A stretch of DNA of 21,433 nucleotides from an uncultured Candidatus Saccharibacteria bacterium. Its GTDB lineage: Bacteria; Patescibacteriota; Saccharimonadia; Saccharimonadales; Saccharimonadaceae. Below are positions 1 through 7,982 of this stretch, one piece after another. Position 1 is the stretch's first letter. Each line of letters opens with the position of its first letter. The position numbers were made by a program, and so were the translations under genes. A model generated the notes under the pieces. That model saw only the letters and a program-made list of their open reading frames with translations, had not been told where the DNA came from and searched no databases. The stretch lies in assembly GCA_948944455.1 (NCBI GenBank), contig CARBES010000020.1, positions 1 to 21,433 of the forward strand, in the 5' to 3' direction.

Positions 1-68
1 TGAAGATAGACGGAAGATTCCCCGACCGAAAAATTCATCTTCCAGTTGCCCACGATATATGATTTCAT
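1..68 (-). CDS. tpiA: Triosephosphate isomerase, N-terminal fragment (cut by window edge)
   Basis: Only the first 22 codons lie in the window, reading MKSYIVGNWKMNFSVGESSV and onward. The VGNWKMN segment is the hallmark N-terminal strand of triosephosphate isomerase, where the Asn and Lys are active-site residues. The enzyme interconverts dihydroxyacetone phosphate and glyceraldehyde 3-phosphate in the cytoplasm. The ATG lies 6 bases after a TGC-TATAAT extended -10 box, so the mRNA is probably leaderless. Together with pgi and the phosphoketolase in this window it points to sugar-phosphate fermentation. The rest of the gene is outside the window, so integrity cannot be judged. Confidence 0.88.
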   Translation of the reverse strand, partial: MKSYIVGNWKMNFSVGESSVYL

Positions 69-74
69 ACGTTA

Positions 75-80
75 ATTATA
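75..80 (-). promoter_or_regulatory. Extended -10 box of tpiA, leaderless
   Basis: On the minus strand TGC-TATAAT is followed by 6 bases (TAACGT) and the tpiA ATG. No good -35 hexamer is seen 17 bases upstream; the TGC extension probably compensates. The predicted start of transcription coincides with the A of ATG. Confidence 0.75.
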
Positions 81-124
81 GCACAAAAACCACGGACGGA
101 ATAACTTAGTATAAGGGCAAACAG

Positions 125-991
125 CTAAGCCGAAATCACCCCAAGAATCCCGCGCAAAGCATAGAGCGTGTCTTCGTGCGAGCGCACGGTAATTGTATCG
201 ATGCCCATTTGGACGACCGGGTAATCGTTACCGCCAGGCTGAGTCATGTCACCAAAGTACAAAACTTCCGACTTATCAACTTTGAGCTCTTCGAGCAAGT
301 GGGTCATACCGAACTGTTTGTTCATGCCCGGCGCGGCAACGTTAATCGAAGTCGTCCCGCCGATTTCATAGAGAAAGCCCGGAAGTTTTTCCTTACATCT
401 CGCTACGATCGCTTCGCGTTTCTTCATATCGGGGTCCCAATCATACTTCTCGGAGGTACCCATAGCTTGGCCAAGCGCTGAGAAAGTGACCTGCGAGAGG
501 CGATTCTCGATAATCTGGTCGCCCGGCAGGAGTTTGTCCTCTTCCCAATAGCCTAGTTCCCTAGCCGATTCTTCCAAAACTGTTGTAATTTTTACAACAT
601 CTTCCTCTTTGAGTGGGAAATTATAAACTTGGCGCCAATCGTGTTTCGCTGGATCGTAATTATAATACTGCGTGCCTTGAGCCGCAAAAAAGTGAAGGTG
701 AGTAAGTTGCTCCTCACTGACGCCAGCCTCCTTCAACTTATCAACGATCTGAATCAAGAATTGTTCGTATTTTTGGCCAGAAATCGGGCAAATTTCAAAA
801 TAGTTAAGACATTTTACGAGCACTTCGGCAATTTCCGGCGGGATCGGAGTCTTTGCGATATTTAAGGTCTGGTCGATATCAAAACTAAGAACCTTTTTAA
901 TGTTCTTAGTTTTGCCATCCGTCACAGTATCCAGAGAGCGAGCTCTCCGTCCTGACTGCCCCGATGATTTGAAGGCTGAAACTTTTTTCAT
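125..991 (-). CDS. HAD-superfamily phosphomannomutase-like protein
   Basis: This 288-residue protein resembles the eukaryotic-type phosphomannomutase branch of the HAD IIB family, which interconverts mannose 6-phosphate and mannose 1-phosphate. HAD motif I is FDIDQT (37-42), with both Asp residues of the DxDxT pattern present. The segment ENRLSQVTFSALGQ (162-175) matches the substrate-binding cap region, Lys225 fits the motif III Lys, and GDMTQPGGNDYPV (247-259) is the Mg-binding motif IV. The ATG at 991 is chosen because GGGAG lies just upstream and a -10 box sits at 1017-1022; a longer reading to 1066 would run back through a terminator. The first 30 residues are basic and lack counterparts in the family. 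A simple sugar phosphatase is the alternative. Confidence 0.8.
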   Translation of the reverse strand: MKKVSAFKSSGQSGRRARSLDTVTDGKTKNIKKVLSFDIDQTLNIAKTPIPPEIAEVLVKCLNYFEICPISGQKYEQFLIQIVDKLKEAGVSEEQLTHLHFFAAQGTQYYNYDPAKHDWRQVYNFPLKEEDVVKITTVLEESARELGYWEEDKLLPGDQIIENRLSQVTFSALGQAMGTSEKYDWDPDMKKREAIVARCKEKLPGFLYEIGGTTSINVAAPGMNKQFGMTHLLEELKVDKSEVLYFGDMTQPGGNDYPVVQMGIDTITVRSHEDTLYALRGILGVISA

Positions 992-1016
992 AGGGTTCTC
1001 CCGCTTAGTTATTTTA

Positions 1017-1022
1017 ATTGTA
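1017..1022 (-). promoter_or_regulatory. Probable -10 box of the phosphomannomutase-like gene
   Basis: TGC-TACAAT on the minus strand, directly downstream of the terminator of the lipoprotein gene. Transcription would start near 1010, leaving a leader of about 19 bases that carries the GGGAG ribosome-binding site. Confidence 0.55.
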
Positions 1023-1027
1023 GCATG

Positions 1028-1057
1028 AAAAAGGCCCCTCGGGCGAGGAGCCTTTTT
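1028..1057 (-). terminator. Intrinsic terminator, potentially bidirectional
   Basis: Outer stem AAAAAGG/CCTTTTT with an inner CCTC-GGGC-GAGG hairpin. It gives a T-run on both strands. It lies about 70 bases after the stop codon of the lipoprotein gene (minus) and just ahead of the next minus-strand promoter, so its main job is to end the lipoprotein transcript. Confidence 0.8.
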
Positions 1058-1126
1058 GTTCTGCAAAAATTCTACGCCAAAATAGTTGGTTAAGCGCAGG
1101 TGGCCAACTCAGCGAGGGCGATTCGT

Positions 1127-2683
1127 CTAAGAAACGAAACCGTTCTTGGTCTGGCAGTATTCGGCAAAGTTGTCGAAATACCCTTTGTTGAGTTGCACCC
1201 AATTATTCCAGGCAGCTTCATATTCCTCAACAGTGCCAGAACCGAGCGCAGTTACATGGTAGGAGCCGTCGCTGTAAAAGCCGTCGAGATGATATACATT
1301 AGCATCGTTCTCAAACTGCAGAAAAACATCGTAGCTACCAGTAGCAGCAACAACTTTTTTATCAGCGATAACGTCAAACCGGCCAACCACTTCAGTGTCG
1401 TCGGTGCCAATACACTTCAGATCTCCATCTTCAAGATAGAAGAACCAGCAAAGACACTCTTGTGAATCATTGGCACATATATTGTCGAGAAGTACCTTAT
1501 ATTCGCCGTTGGTACGCAGGTCGATAAACTTGTCGCCACTAAAAAAGTAGACATGATCGCCATCCGTGTACTGAATATGATTCAGCAGAAAAGCGTCACT
1601 AGCAGACTCGACAGGGATCGCCCAATGTCCAAGTAGCTCGCCTCTTAGAAAATAATAGGGGCCAGACGTAGTGATAACAGATGTTGCATCCCGCCGGGCA
1701 CAGTCAATCGCATAGCCATCAATCAGCTCTCCGCTAACATTGCCTTCGATTTTACCATCCGGTAAATCTGGGTAAAAATTTTCGACATAGGCCACAATAA
1801 CCCGGTCGCCAGGTTCGCCATATACGTCAACTTTGTACTGATCTTGATTCTCCCACCAAGGGCTAGTTGCAACCCCATGGAAGGCGTAGGCATACGATGC
1901 CTCGTCGCCGGAAAAACTATCATAATGGACGTACTTGAGCTTAGTTCCATACCCAAACTCAACTGAGGTTCGATAGTCCTCAGACCAGACACGACTCCCG
2001 TCCCAGAGGCCAGATTGATAGTTTTTAGCCATCTGCAACGGGCTGATATCGCTATAAGTTACGCATTGATATGGGATGCTTCTTACGCCATTAATAGTCA
2101 ACCACCCATCGTCCGTGATAATAAAAATGTAGTTATAATCTTTCGAGAATAGTACCGCTTCATTATTACGACCAAGCACAAAAGCAACACTTTCATACTC
2201 AGAGTCGGTTGTTGCTAACCAAGGTGCGCTTCCGTCCATATACGATTTAAGGATAAGTTCAGGAGTCCAGGTGTCGAGCGGATAGAGATAATCAGGGCAA
2301 ACCGCTATAGCATTTGCCCCCAAATGAGGATGATACATAAGCCAGTTGTCATCCCACTCGTAAGCCGAAAGTGGCCATCCCATTTCCGTATAGCGGTCAC
2401 CAGCAAGAATGCCCTCGATAATCTGACGGTTCGTCAGATCGGCGTTCTTAGGATCGGTGATTTCGATATCCGGAGTAGGTGCAGCAATTATGGAATCATC
2501 GGAAATGACGGGCTGAGTAGGTGTGGCTATGTCTTGATCTTGAGTAATGACGATTGCGTCCTGAGTTTTGGTTGCCGGTTTGAGGCTGGAGCAGGATGGT
2601 TCAGCGGAGGCGCCTTCCTGGCAAGCTGCCAGCAAAAGCGCCAAGAGCAAGGACAGGAAACAGAGGCAAGTTTTCTTCATCAT
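1127..2683 (-). CDS. Large secreted lipoprotein of unknown function
   Basis: The 518-residue protein opens with a lipoprotein signal peptide: basic MMKK, a Leu-rich core, and a lipobox LAAC ending at Cys21. A Ser/Thr/Pro/Asp-rich linker follows to about residue 75. The rest is rich in Trp, Tyr, Asp and Gly with many short beta-strand-like segments such as GDHVYFFSGDKFIDLRTNG, suggesting an extracellular beta-rich or propeller-like fold. I recognise no family. The ATG at 2683 has GGAG 8 bases upstream, and a strong promoter with a leader of about 84 bases precedes it. It is followed by its own terminator, so it is a single-gene unit. It is probably displayed on the cell surface. A DUF4652- or DUF5050-like repeat protein is possible but unproven. 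Confidence 0.75.
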   Translation of the reverse strand: MMKKTCLCFLSLLLALLLAACQEGASAEPSCSSLKPATKTQDAIVITQDQDIATPTQPVISDDSIIAAPTPDIEITDPKNADLTNRQIIEGILAGDRYTEMGWPLSAYEWDDNWLMYHPHLGANAIAVCPDYLYPLDTWTPELILKSYMDGSAPWLATTDSEYESVAFVLGRNNEAVLFSKDYNYIFIITDDGWLTINGVRSIPYQCVTYSDISPLQMAKNYQSGLWDGSRVWSEDYRTSVEFGYGTKLKYVHYDSFSGDEASYAYAFHGVATSPWWENQDQYKVDVYGEPGDRVIVAYVENFYPDLPDGKIEGNVSGELIDGYAIDCARRDATSVITTSGPYYFLRGELLGHWAIPVESASDAFLLNHIQYTDGDHVYFFSGDKFIDLRTNGEYKVLLDNICANDSQECLCWFFYLEDGDLKCIGTDDTEVVGRFDVIADKKVVAATGSYDVFLQFENDANVYHLDGFYSDGSYHVTALGSGTVEEYEAAWNNWVQLNKGYFDNFAEYCQTKNGFVS

Positions 2684-2773
2684 GGCATTTCTCCTTCATT
2701 TGTTTGGAATTTTGCAGGAACGTTAATGTGCGATTAGCTTATAATACCCCCTTAATAAGTATTGTCTACTACC

Positions 2774-2802
2774 ATTTTAGCACAGATCATCAATTTTGTC
2801 AA
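2774..2802 (-). promoter_or_regulatory. Promoter of the lipoprotein gene (ATCTGTGC class)
   Basis: Minus strand: -35 TTGACA (2797-2802), 17-base spacer ending ATCTGTGC, -10 TAAAAT (2774-2779). The predicted start is near 2767. The leader contains a CTTAT/ATAAG hairpin before the GGAG ribosome-binding site. Confidence 0.75.
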
Positions 2803-3088
2803 GAGATAGGGGTGGACTTTTGGTTTGTTCTCTGCTAGGCTAGGGGTAGAGCAAAAGCCGGACGCAGTTACCTGGTCGATACCAGATAGCAGTTTAAGAT
2901 TTGTGAAAGGGACGCGTATGCGGAAGGTTACTTTTGAAGAAGCGGTAGAAGTCCACAAGACCAAAACTGTTTACAAACAAAAAGTTACTCTTGCGATAAC
3001 GCAGGAGTAACACAACCAAATATGTTTCCATTTTAACAAGTTTGTGAATTGTCGTCAAGGCTTTTGCCTCAAAATGAAGAAAATAATC
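2803..3088. other. Divergent intergenic region between the lipoprotein gene and tyrS
   Basis: The two genes are separated by 417 bases (2684-3100), of which the lipoprotein leader and promoter occupy the left part. The remainder has no convincing RNA gene, repeat or second promoter. It contains one short plus-strand open frame (2825-3010, listed separately) and the tyrS -10 box at its right end. Confidence 0.5.
2825..3010 (+). CDS. Possible small protein or gene remnant, unrecognised
   Basis: An open frame of 61 codons from TTG, or 30 codons from an internal ATG at 2918 (MRKVTFEEAVEVHKTKTVYK onward). The C-terminal half has plausible coding composition (Glu, Lys and Val rich, alternating). 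GGG lies 7 bases ahead of the internal ATG. No clear promoter drives it, and it is not a family I recognise. It may be a chance frame or the tail of a decayed gene. Confidence 0.22.
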   Translation: MFSARLGVEQKPDAVTWSIPDSSLRFVKGTRMRKVTFEEAVEVHKTKTVYKQKVTLAITQE

Positions 3089-3094
3089 TATAAT
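3089..3094 (+). promoter_or_regulatory. -10 box of tyrS, leaderless
   Basis: TATAAT followed by AGTACT and ATG at 3101. The spacing predicts transcription starting on the A of the start codon. No strong -35 box is visible. Confidence 0.7.
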
Positions 3095-3100
3095 AGTACT

Positions 3101-4330
3101 ATGAAACTATCAGAAGAACTAATCTGGCGTGGATTTCACGCTGAGACAACAATCAAAGATCCAACCGAACTCGATACTCGAGCCTCAAAGAAATTTTATT
3201 GGGGGGCGGATCCGTCGGCCGATTCCCTGACGATTGGGAATTTAGCAGCCCTAATGATGTGTGCATGCTTCGTGCGGCACGGTTATAAGCCATATCTTCT
3301 GGTGGGTGGAGCGACTGGCCAAATCGGCGATCCGAAGGACAACGGTGAGCGCGATCTGAAGACCCTCGACGAAGTCGAACACAACAAAGCCTGCATCAAG
3401 AAGCAGGTCGAAGGCGTAATCCGGAGCGGAGAAGCTGTAATGGTCGATAACTATGACTGGTTCAAAGATATGAATTACCTAGCTTTCCTGCGCGAGGTGG
3501 GAAAAGTTTTCTCGATGACGCAGTTACTCGACCGCCAGTTTGTGCAAAATCGGATCGGCGAAGGCGGCAGCGGGATTTCTTACGCAGAGTTTTCTTACAC
3601 TTTGATCCAAGGGTACGATTTCTTACATCTCTATCGTGAATATGGCGTCGATTTGCAACTCTGTGGCGCGGACCAGTTTGGCAACTGCTCGAGCGGGATT
3701 CACCTAATTAAACGTTTAGAAAACGCTTCAGCCGACGCTTGGAGCACACCACTAATTATTGACCCAGTAACGGGGCGAAAATTCGGCAAATCGGAAGGTA
3801 ATGCGATCTGGCTCGCAAGCAAAGACAACGGCTCCGGAAATTACACTTCAGTATTTGACTTCTACCAGTTCTGGCTTAATCAAGCCGATAGCGCCGTAGA
3901 ATACTTGATGAAGGTTTATACCTTGTTCGAGAAAAATGAAGTTGAGAAAATAATGGCAGAACAGGCCGAACATCCAGAGCGCCGCGTCGCCCAGAAGGCG
4001 TTAGCTTTCGGCGCTACCGAAGTTGTTCATGGTCGCGAGAATGCCGAAGCGGTGGCGAATTTGACCGAAAGATTATTTGGCGGAAATCTGAACGAGTTAA
4101 CCGAAGATGAGATTCGCGAGTTCGGTGAATACCTAGCCGTAGCAGAACGTGGGGCGACGTTATTCGACGCATTAGTCGCGACCGGACTTACTAATAGCAA
4201 GGGCGAGGCACGCAAACTCACTAGTGCTGGAGCAATCACCGTGAATGGAGAGAAGGTGACCGAAGATACAAAAATTGAACAAGTAGCACTGTTAAAACGC
4301 GGAAAGAATAAATTTGCAGTAGTACGGTAA
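3101..4330 (+). CDS. tyrS: Tyrosyl-tRNA synthetase
   Basis: This class I synthetase of 409 residues activates tyrosine with ATP and loads tRNA-Tyr. The Rossmann catalytic domain carries FYWGADPSADSLTIGN (32-47), LLVGGATGQIGDP (66-78), NYDW (117-120), the substrate-binding run ISYAEFSYTLIQGYDF (159-174), GADQFGN (189-195) and the KMSKS-type loop KFGKS (227-231). An S4 RNA-binding domain occupies about the last 60 residues (TLFDALVATGLTNSKGEARK onward). The length is normal. The start at 3101 is chosen because a TATAAT box lies 6 bases upstream; the longer frame to 3044 would begin upstream of this promoter. The HIGH signature is unusual, reading TIGN, with Ser in place of the conserved Thr just before it. 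A terminator follows directly, so it is monocistronic. Confidence 0.96.
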   Translation: MKLSEELIWRGFHAETTIKDPTELDTRASKKFYWGADPSADSLTIGNLAALMMCACFVRHGYKPYLLVGGATGQIGDPKDNGERDLKTLDEVEHNKACIKKQVEGVIRSGEAVMVDNYDWFKDMNYLAFLREVGKVFSMTQLLDRQFVQNRIGEGGSGISYAEFSYTLIQGYDFLHLYREYGVDLQLCGADQFGNCSSGIHLIKRLENASADAWSTPLIIDPVTGRKFGKSEGNAIWLASKDNGSGNYTSVFDFYQFWLNQADSAVEYLMKVYTLFEKNEVEKIMAEQAEHPERRVAQKALAFGATEVVHGRENAEAVANLTERLFGGNLNELTEDEIREFGEYLAVAERGATLFDALVATGLTNSKGEARKLTSAGAITVNGEKVTEDTKIEQVALLKRGKNKFAVVR

Positions 4331-4353
4331 AACTAATGCTCCAATGACGCAGG

Positions 4354-4381
4354 CAGCCGCCCCGAAGGGCGGCTGTTTTTG
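4354..4381 (+). terminator. Intrinsic terminator of tyrS
   Basis: A perfect 9-bp stem CAGCCGCCC/GGGCGGCTG with a CGAA tetraloop, followed by TTTTT. Confidence 0.93.
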
Positions 4382-4436
4382 GCTTATAGAATTAGCAGGG
4401 GGTGCGGCGCGACAAGTACGGATTGTCCAAATTGGG

Positions 4437-5060
4437 TCAAAGAATTTCCGTATCCCAGCTGACTTCGTCACTTCTGGTGACGGCAACGTGGTAATGGTCT
4501 TGGGCCTTGCCTAGACATTTGATGCCAAACGGCGCCCAGAATTCTTGGCGGTGATACATGGTAACATCGTATGTCGTCTCGAGCGCTACACTTTTCACCA
4601 GAGGTACGGTAAACCCGAACTCTAAGCCCCAATAGTCACCATTCTGAAGTTCCAGTAAGGCTTGACGCTCTGGGCATTTCCAATCAAGAAACCGCCAGAT
4701 CATCGAGTCAGCCTGGACTAAAACAGTTTGGAGCAGCCAGCACTCGTCGGCATCCGGTTGCGAAAACTCGCCCTTCAAAATTGCCATGAGATTCCCCGGG
4801 ATAAAAGCCCCGTCGCAGAGAACATCACCTTTCGGAGACAAAAGGCCTATTCGGCGGATAACCGATTCATTTAGGTCGCCATTGTTATCCCGACGACCGT
4901 CACTCAGAGAATAGGCTAAAAACCTAAAACGAACACCAGGCATTTCTCGAACTGGCGGGTCGGCACCCGGCGTACGTTGCCCGAAGAAGGGCGGGATCTT
5001 AGTACCGAAGGCGACATGCTTCTTGCCGCAATAAGCAGCTTCTGACAAAGTTTTAGACAT
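4437..5060 (-). CDS. Hypothetical protein, 207 residues, unrecognised
   Basis: A soluble-looking protein with no signal peptide or membrane segment. It is rich in Trp, Phe and Cys (for example CWLLQTVLVQ, MIWRFLDWKC, DYWGLEFGF). No family or catalytic motif is recognised. The ATG at 5060 has a strong GAGGAGG site 9 bases upstream, better than the upstream in-frame ATG at 5078. A consensus promoter precedes it at 5165-5193. The leader between is about 100 bases. It converges on tyrS and stands alone. Its promoter is of the same ATCTGTGC class as those of two other genes of uncertain function here, which hints at shared regulation or shared origin. Confidence 0.65.
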   Translation of the reverse strand: MSKTLSEAAYCGKKHVAFGTKIPPFFGQRTPGADPPVREMPGVRFRFLAYSLSDGRRDNNGDLNESVIRRIGLLSPKGDVLCDGAFIPGNLMAILKGEFSQPDADECWLLQTVLVQADSMIWRFLDWKCPERQALLELQNGDYWGLEFGFTVPLVKSVALETTYDVTMYHRQEFWAPFGIKCLGKAQDHYHVAVTRSDEVSWDTEIL

Positions 5061-5164
5061 AATTTTCCTCCTCGGCAAAAAATATGGAAACGGGTTCTAC
5101 AAGCTAAGCTATGCAAGGTTCATAAGCACGCCAAACCTGACCTTTGGCAGGCCTTATTATTTTA

Positions 5165-5193
5165 ATCGTAGCACAGATTATTATTTTTGTCAA
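5165..5193 (-). promoter_or_regulatory. Promoter of the 207-residue hypothetical gene (ATCTGTGC class)
   Basis: Minus strand: -35 TTGACA (5188-5193), 17-base spacer ending ATCTGTGC, -10 TACGAT (5165-5170). Confidence 0.75.
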
Positions 5194-5237
5194 CTAGTAT
5201 ATTACAAAAATGTTATTTTGTTTTGTAGTAGATATGT

Positions 5238-5243
5238 TATAAT
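5238..5243 (+). promoter_or_regulatory. Extended -10 box of the PBP gene, leaderless
   Basis: TGT-TATAAT, then GAAGAT and the ATG at 5250, exactly 6 bases. Confidence 0.7.
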
Positions 5244-5249
5244 GAAGAT

Positions 5250-7943
5250 ATGACTAAAACTGCGAATAGCTCAGGTAATAACCCTGACAAACGGGGGAAT
5301 ATGGGGGTTTATTCAAGCTTGGTTTCTCAAAAAAAGAAGATTTCGGAGAAAGTTAAAACTATGCAAGGAAAGTCAAAAAAATCCAATAAGAACTTGGCGC
5401 CGCTACCAAAGGAGCAGCCGGCAAGATTTTTTGCGCATTTTCGCTGGGAGCGGATTAAGGCCTACTGGTTCTCAAAGGATGGCCTAAAGCGGGTTGGGAA
5501 GATTTTTGCAGCTTGTATTCTGATCGGCATTATTGGGGTGGGGGCGTTATTCGTTTATTATAAAAATCAGCTGAAAGAGATCCAACTTAACGACTTGACG
5601 ATTTCGGAAACCGTGAACACGTATCTTGACCGAAACGGAGTAGTGTTGTGGGAAGATAAAGGAGATGCGAACTATCGGCTTGTCGTTGAGGGTGACGATA
5701 TCTCAACCTATGTTCGTCAAGCGATCGTAGCACTTGAGGACCGGAATTTTTATAACCATCCTGGGGTAGACTTGTGGGGCTTGATGCGCGCAGCATTTTC
5801 GACACTAACTGGTCAGGGAGTCCAAGGCGGATCGACTTTAACCCAACAGCTGATTAAGCAGGTTTATTTTGCAGACGAAGCCTTTTCGGCAAACCGTGGT
5901 GGGCTCTCACGCAAGATCAAGGAGCTAATCCTCTCGATTGAGCTTGAAAAGATGTATAGCAAAGAGCAGATCATTACGATGTATCTAAACGAGTCGCCTT
6001 TCGGGGGACGTCGGAACGGCATCGAAAGTGCAGCACAAACTTATTTTGGGAAAAGCGCAAAGGATTTGAATTTAGCTGAATCGGCTTTGCTCGCGGCTAT
6101 TCCAAATAACCCGGCCGTTTTGAACCCGTATAATGAATACGGGCATGAGGCGCTAATTGCACGTCAACAAAAAGCACTAGACGTGATGGTAGAGTTAGGC
6201 TATATTTCCCAAGAGGAAGCGGATGAGGCAAAAGCAGTGCCGATTCTAGATCAGATCTTACCAGAGAGCAGCCAGTATACCGACATGAAAGCACCGCATT
6301 TCGTGATGGAGGTAAAGAAACAGCTGGAAGAAAAATACGGCATCCAGACGATGCGGAGTGGCGGCTACACAATCAAAACGACACTAGATTATCGCGCACA
6401 AGAGTTTGCCGAACAGGCCATTGATGAGGGTGAGAAGTTGCTGTACTTGAACAACAGTGATAACGTGGCTTTAGTATCGGTAGATGTAGAAACGAGCCAG
6501 GTCATTGCAATGGTGGGGTCGGTGGACTGGAATACGCCAGTTTACGGCGAGGTGAATGCGACAACTTCCACGCTTGAACCAGGTTCAACAATTAAGCCAA
6601 TTCTAGATTACGCACCACTCTTTTCAATGAATGGCGACATAGTTTATGGGCCAGGTTCGATCTTGCGCGACGAAAACATTGATTCAATTTATTGCGCAGG
6701 ATACACTGGAGCATGTTCGCTCGGGAACGCGATTGGAAAATTCTTTGGCGATATCACGATTCGACAGTCGCTAGGCAACTCGTTTAATATTGGCGCAGTG
6801 AAAGCTTTGGCAATCGTTGGCATTGATAAAGGACTTGAGATTGCACACGCGCTCGGCGATAAGTCTTATTGTGCGGACAACTCTTCGGCGGGACTTTCGA
6901 TGGCGATTGGTAGTGGCTGTACCGTAAAAATGGTGGAGCATGCAAACGCTTATGCCTCGATTGCACGTGGTGGCTCATACAAAGATCTGACCTATGTGCT
7001 AGAGATTAAAGATCCATCTGGAAAGGTGGTCGATACTTGGCGTGATGAGGCACCGGAGCGTGTCATTGACGAACAAGTCGCCTATGAGCTCTCGAGTATC
7101 CTGAGTGACTCGTCGGCGCGCACTCTGAACTTTGGCTCTCAAGCTACTTCTTTCGGTTTCGTGGTGCCTGGCGTCTGGACTGCCAGCAAGACTGGTACGA
7201 CTACCACCTCCAACAGTAACGTTGCTAAGGATTCCTGGATGGCAAGTTACTCGACAGCAATTTCTACCATGGTCTGGAACGGCAACCATGACGGATCCGG
7301 GCTCACTAGCGGAACCAACCAAATTACTCGGCAAATGATTAATACTTATATGGAGAAAGTCCACAAAGAACTTTATCAAGAAGAAGGCAAGTGGAAGCCG
7401 GGCGATCAGCCAGTACGTCCATCCGGCATACAAGAGCTAACTGTAGCTGGAAAGAAAGATATCTGGCCAAGCTGGTATAGCAGCGAAAAGTCTAACGCAA
7501 AGACTGAGAAGGTAATGTTTAATTCGCTCAATAACCTGCGGGCAAGGGACTGTACTCCTGACAGCTTGAAAGTTGAGGTAACAATTACTCGGATCATCGA
7601 TCAGGTAAGTGGTCATGAAACCCGGATAGTGCCAGAGGGCTATAACTATGACGAGCTTGATCCATGCACCTCAAGCGTGGGTGGCGTAGTCGACATCGTC
7701 AAACAGTCCAATTCAGTCACTGGAGTTTCTAATCTGCTTATTAGCTTCAGCGAGCCAATGACGGCCGAGCTACTAGATTATGAGATTGTCGTTGACGGTG
7801 AAATTGTTTCGAGTGGGACAGTCACCCCTTCAATCCTAGCGAGCGGCTTAACCTACGTATTGGACGGGACAGAGAACGAGGTAATGGTTACGGCCCGCGA
7901 CGTAGATAATAACGTTTACCAAAGAAGATTCACGGCGTTCTAG
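5250..7943 (+). CDS. Class A penicillin-binding protein (transglycosylase and transpeptidase)
   Basis: An 897-residue bifunctional enzyme that polymerises and cross-links peptidoglycan at the outer face of the membrane. A basic cytoplasmic tail (1-83) precedes one membrane helix (about 84-104). The GT51 domain shows EDRNFYNHPG (163-172, catalytic Glu163), GGSTLTQQLIKQ (193-204) and the later motifs RKIKELILSIELEK and YLNESPFG. The transpeptidase domain has SxxK as STIK (446-449), SxN as SFN (511-513) and KTGT (647-650). About 200 residues after the transpeptidase form an extra C-terminal region that ends in an Ig- or fibronectin-like beta sandwich. The start fits a TATAAT box 6 bases upstream. 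It is the only peptidoglycan gene in the window. Confidence 0.95.
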   Translation: MTKTANSSGNNPDKRGNMGVYSSLVSQKKKISEKVKTMQGKSKKSNKNLAPLPKEQPARFFAHFRWERIKAYWFSKDGLKRVGKIFAACILIGIIGVGALFVYYKNQLKEIQLNDLTISETVNTYLDRNGVVLWEDKGDANYRLVVEGDDISTYVRQAIVALEDRNFYNHPGVDLWGLMRAAFSTLTGQGVQGGSTLTQQLIKQVYFADEAFSANRGGLSRKIKELILSIELEKMYSKEQIITMYLNESPFGGRRNGIESAAQTYFGKSAKDLNLAESALLAAIPNNPAVLNPYNEYGHEALIARQQKALDVMVELGYISQEEADEAKAVPILDQILPESSQYTDMKAPHFVMEVKKQLEEKYGIQTMRSGGYTIKTTLDYRAQEFAEQAIDEGEKLLYLNNSDNVALVSVDVETSQVIAMVGSVDWNTPVYGEVNATTSTLEPGSTIKPILDYAPLFSMNGDIVYGPGSILRDENIDSIYCAGYTGACSLGNAIGKFFGDITIRQSLGNSFNIGAVKALAIVGIDKGLEIAHALGDKSYCADNSSAGLSMAIGSGCTVKMVEHANAYASIARGGSYKDLTYVLEIKDPSGKVVDTWRDEAPERVIDEQVAYELSSILSDSSARTLNFGSQATSFGFVVPGVWTASKTGTTTTSNSNVAKDSWMASYSTAISTMVWNGNHDGSGLTSGTNQITRQMINTYMEKVHKELYQEEGKWKPGDQPVRPSGIQELTVAGKKDIWPSWYSSEKSNAKTEKVMFNSLNNLRARDCTPDSLKVEVTITRIIDQVSGHETRIVPEGYNYDELDPCTSSVGGVVDIVKQSNSVTGVSNLLISFSEPMTAELLDYEIVVDGEIVSSGTVTPSILASGLTYVLDGTENEVMVTARDVDNNVYQRRFTAF

Positions 7944-7982
7944 AGAGCGCCGTGAGGGGGGATTAATAAAGACTGTTATTAA
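7931..7982. other. Two inverted repeats between the convergent PBP and PIN-TRAM genes
   Basis: CACGGCG/CGCCGTG (7931-7954, 10-base loop) spans the PBP stop codon. TTAATAA/TTATTAA (7963-7982, 6-base loop) spans the PIN-TRAM stop codon. Neither is followed by a clean T-run, so they are probably 3'-end stabilising hairpins or weak terminators. Confidence 0.45.

Noticed and set aside
992..1066. A longer start for the phosphomannomutase-like gene at 1066.
   Set aside because: It runs back through a clear terminator and upstream of the -10 box; the ATG at 991 has a ribosome-binding site.
3044..3100. A longer tyrS start at 3044.
   Set aside because: The promoter lies inside this extension, and family homology begins at MKLSEEL.
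6999..7433. A 144-residue frame antisense to the PBP gene.
   Set aside because: It is a shadow of the transpeptidase coding sequence, with no promoter, ribosome-binding site or recognisable protein.
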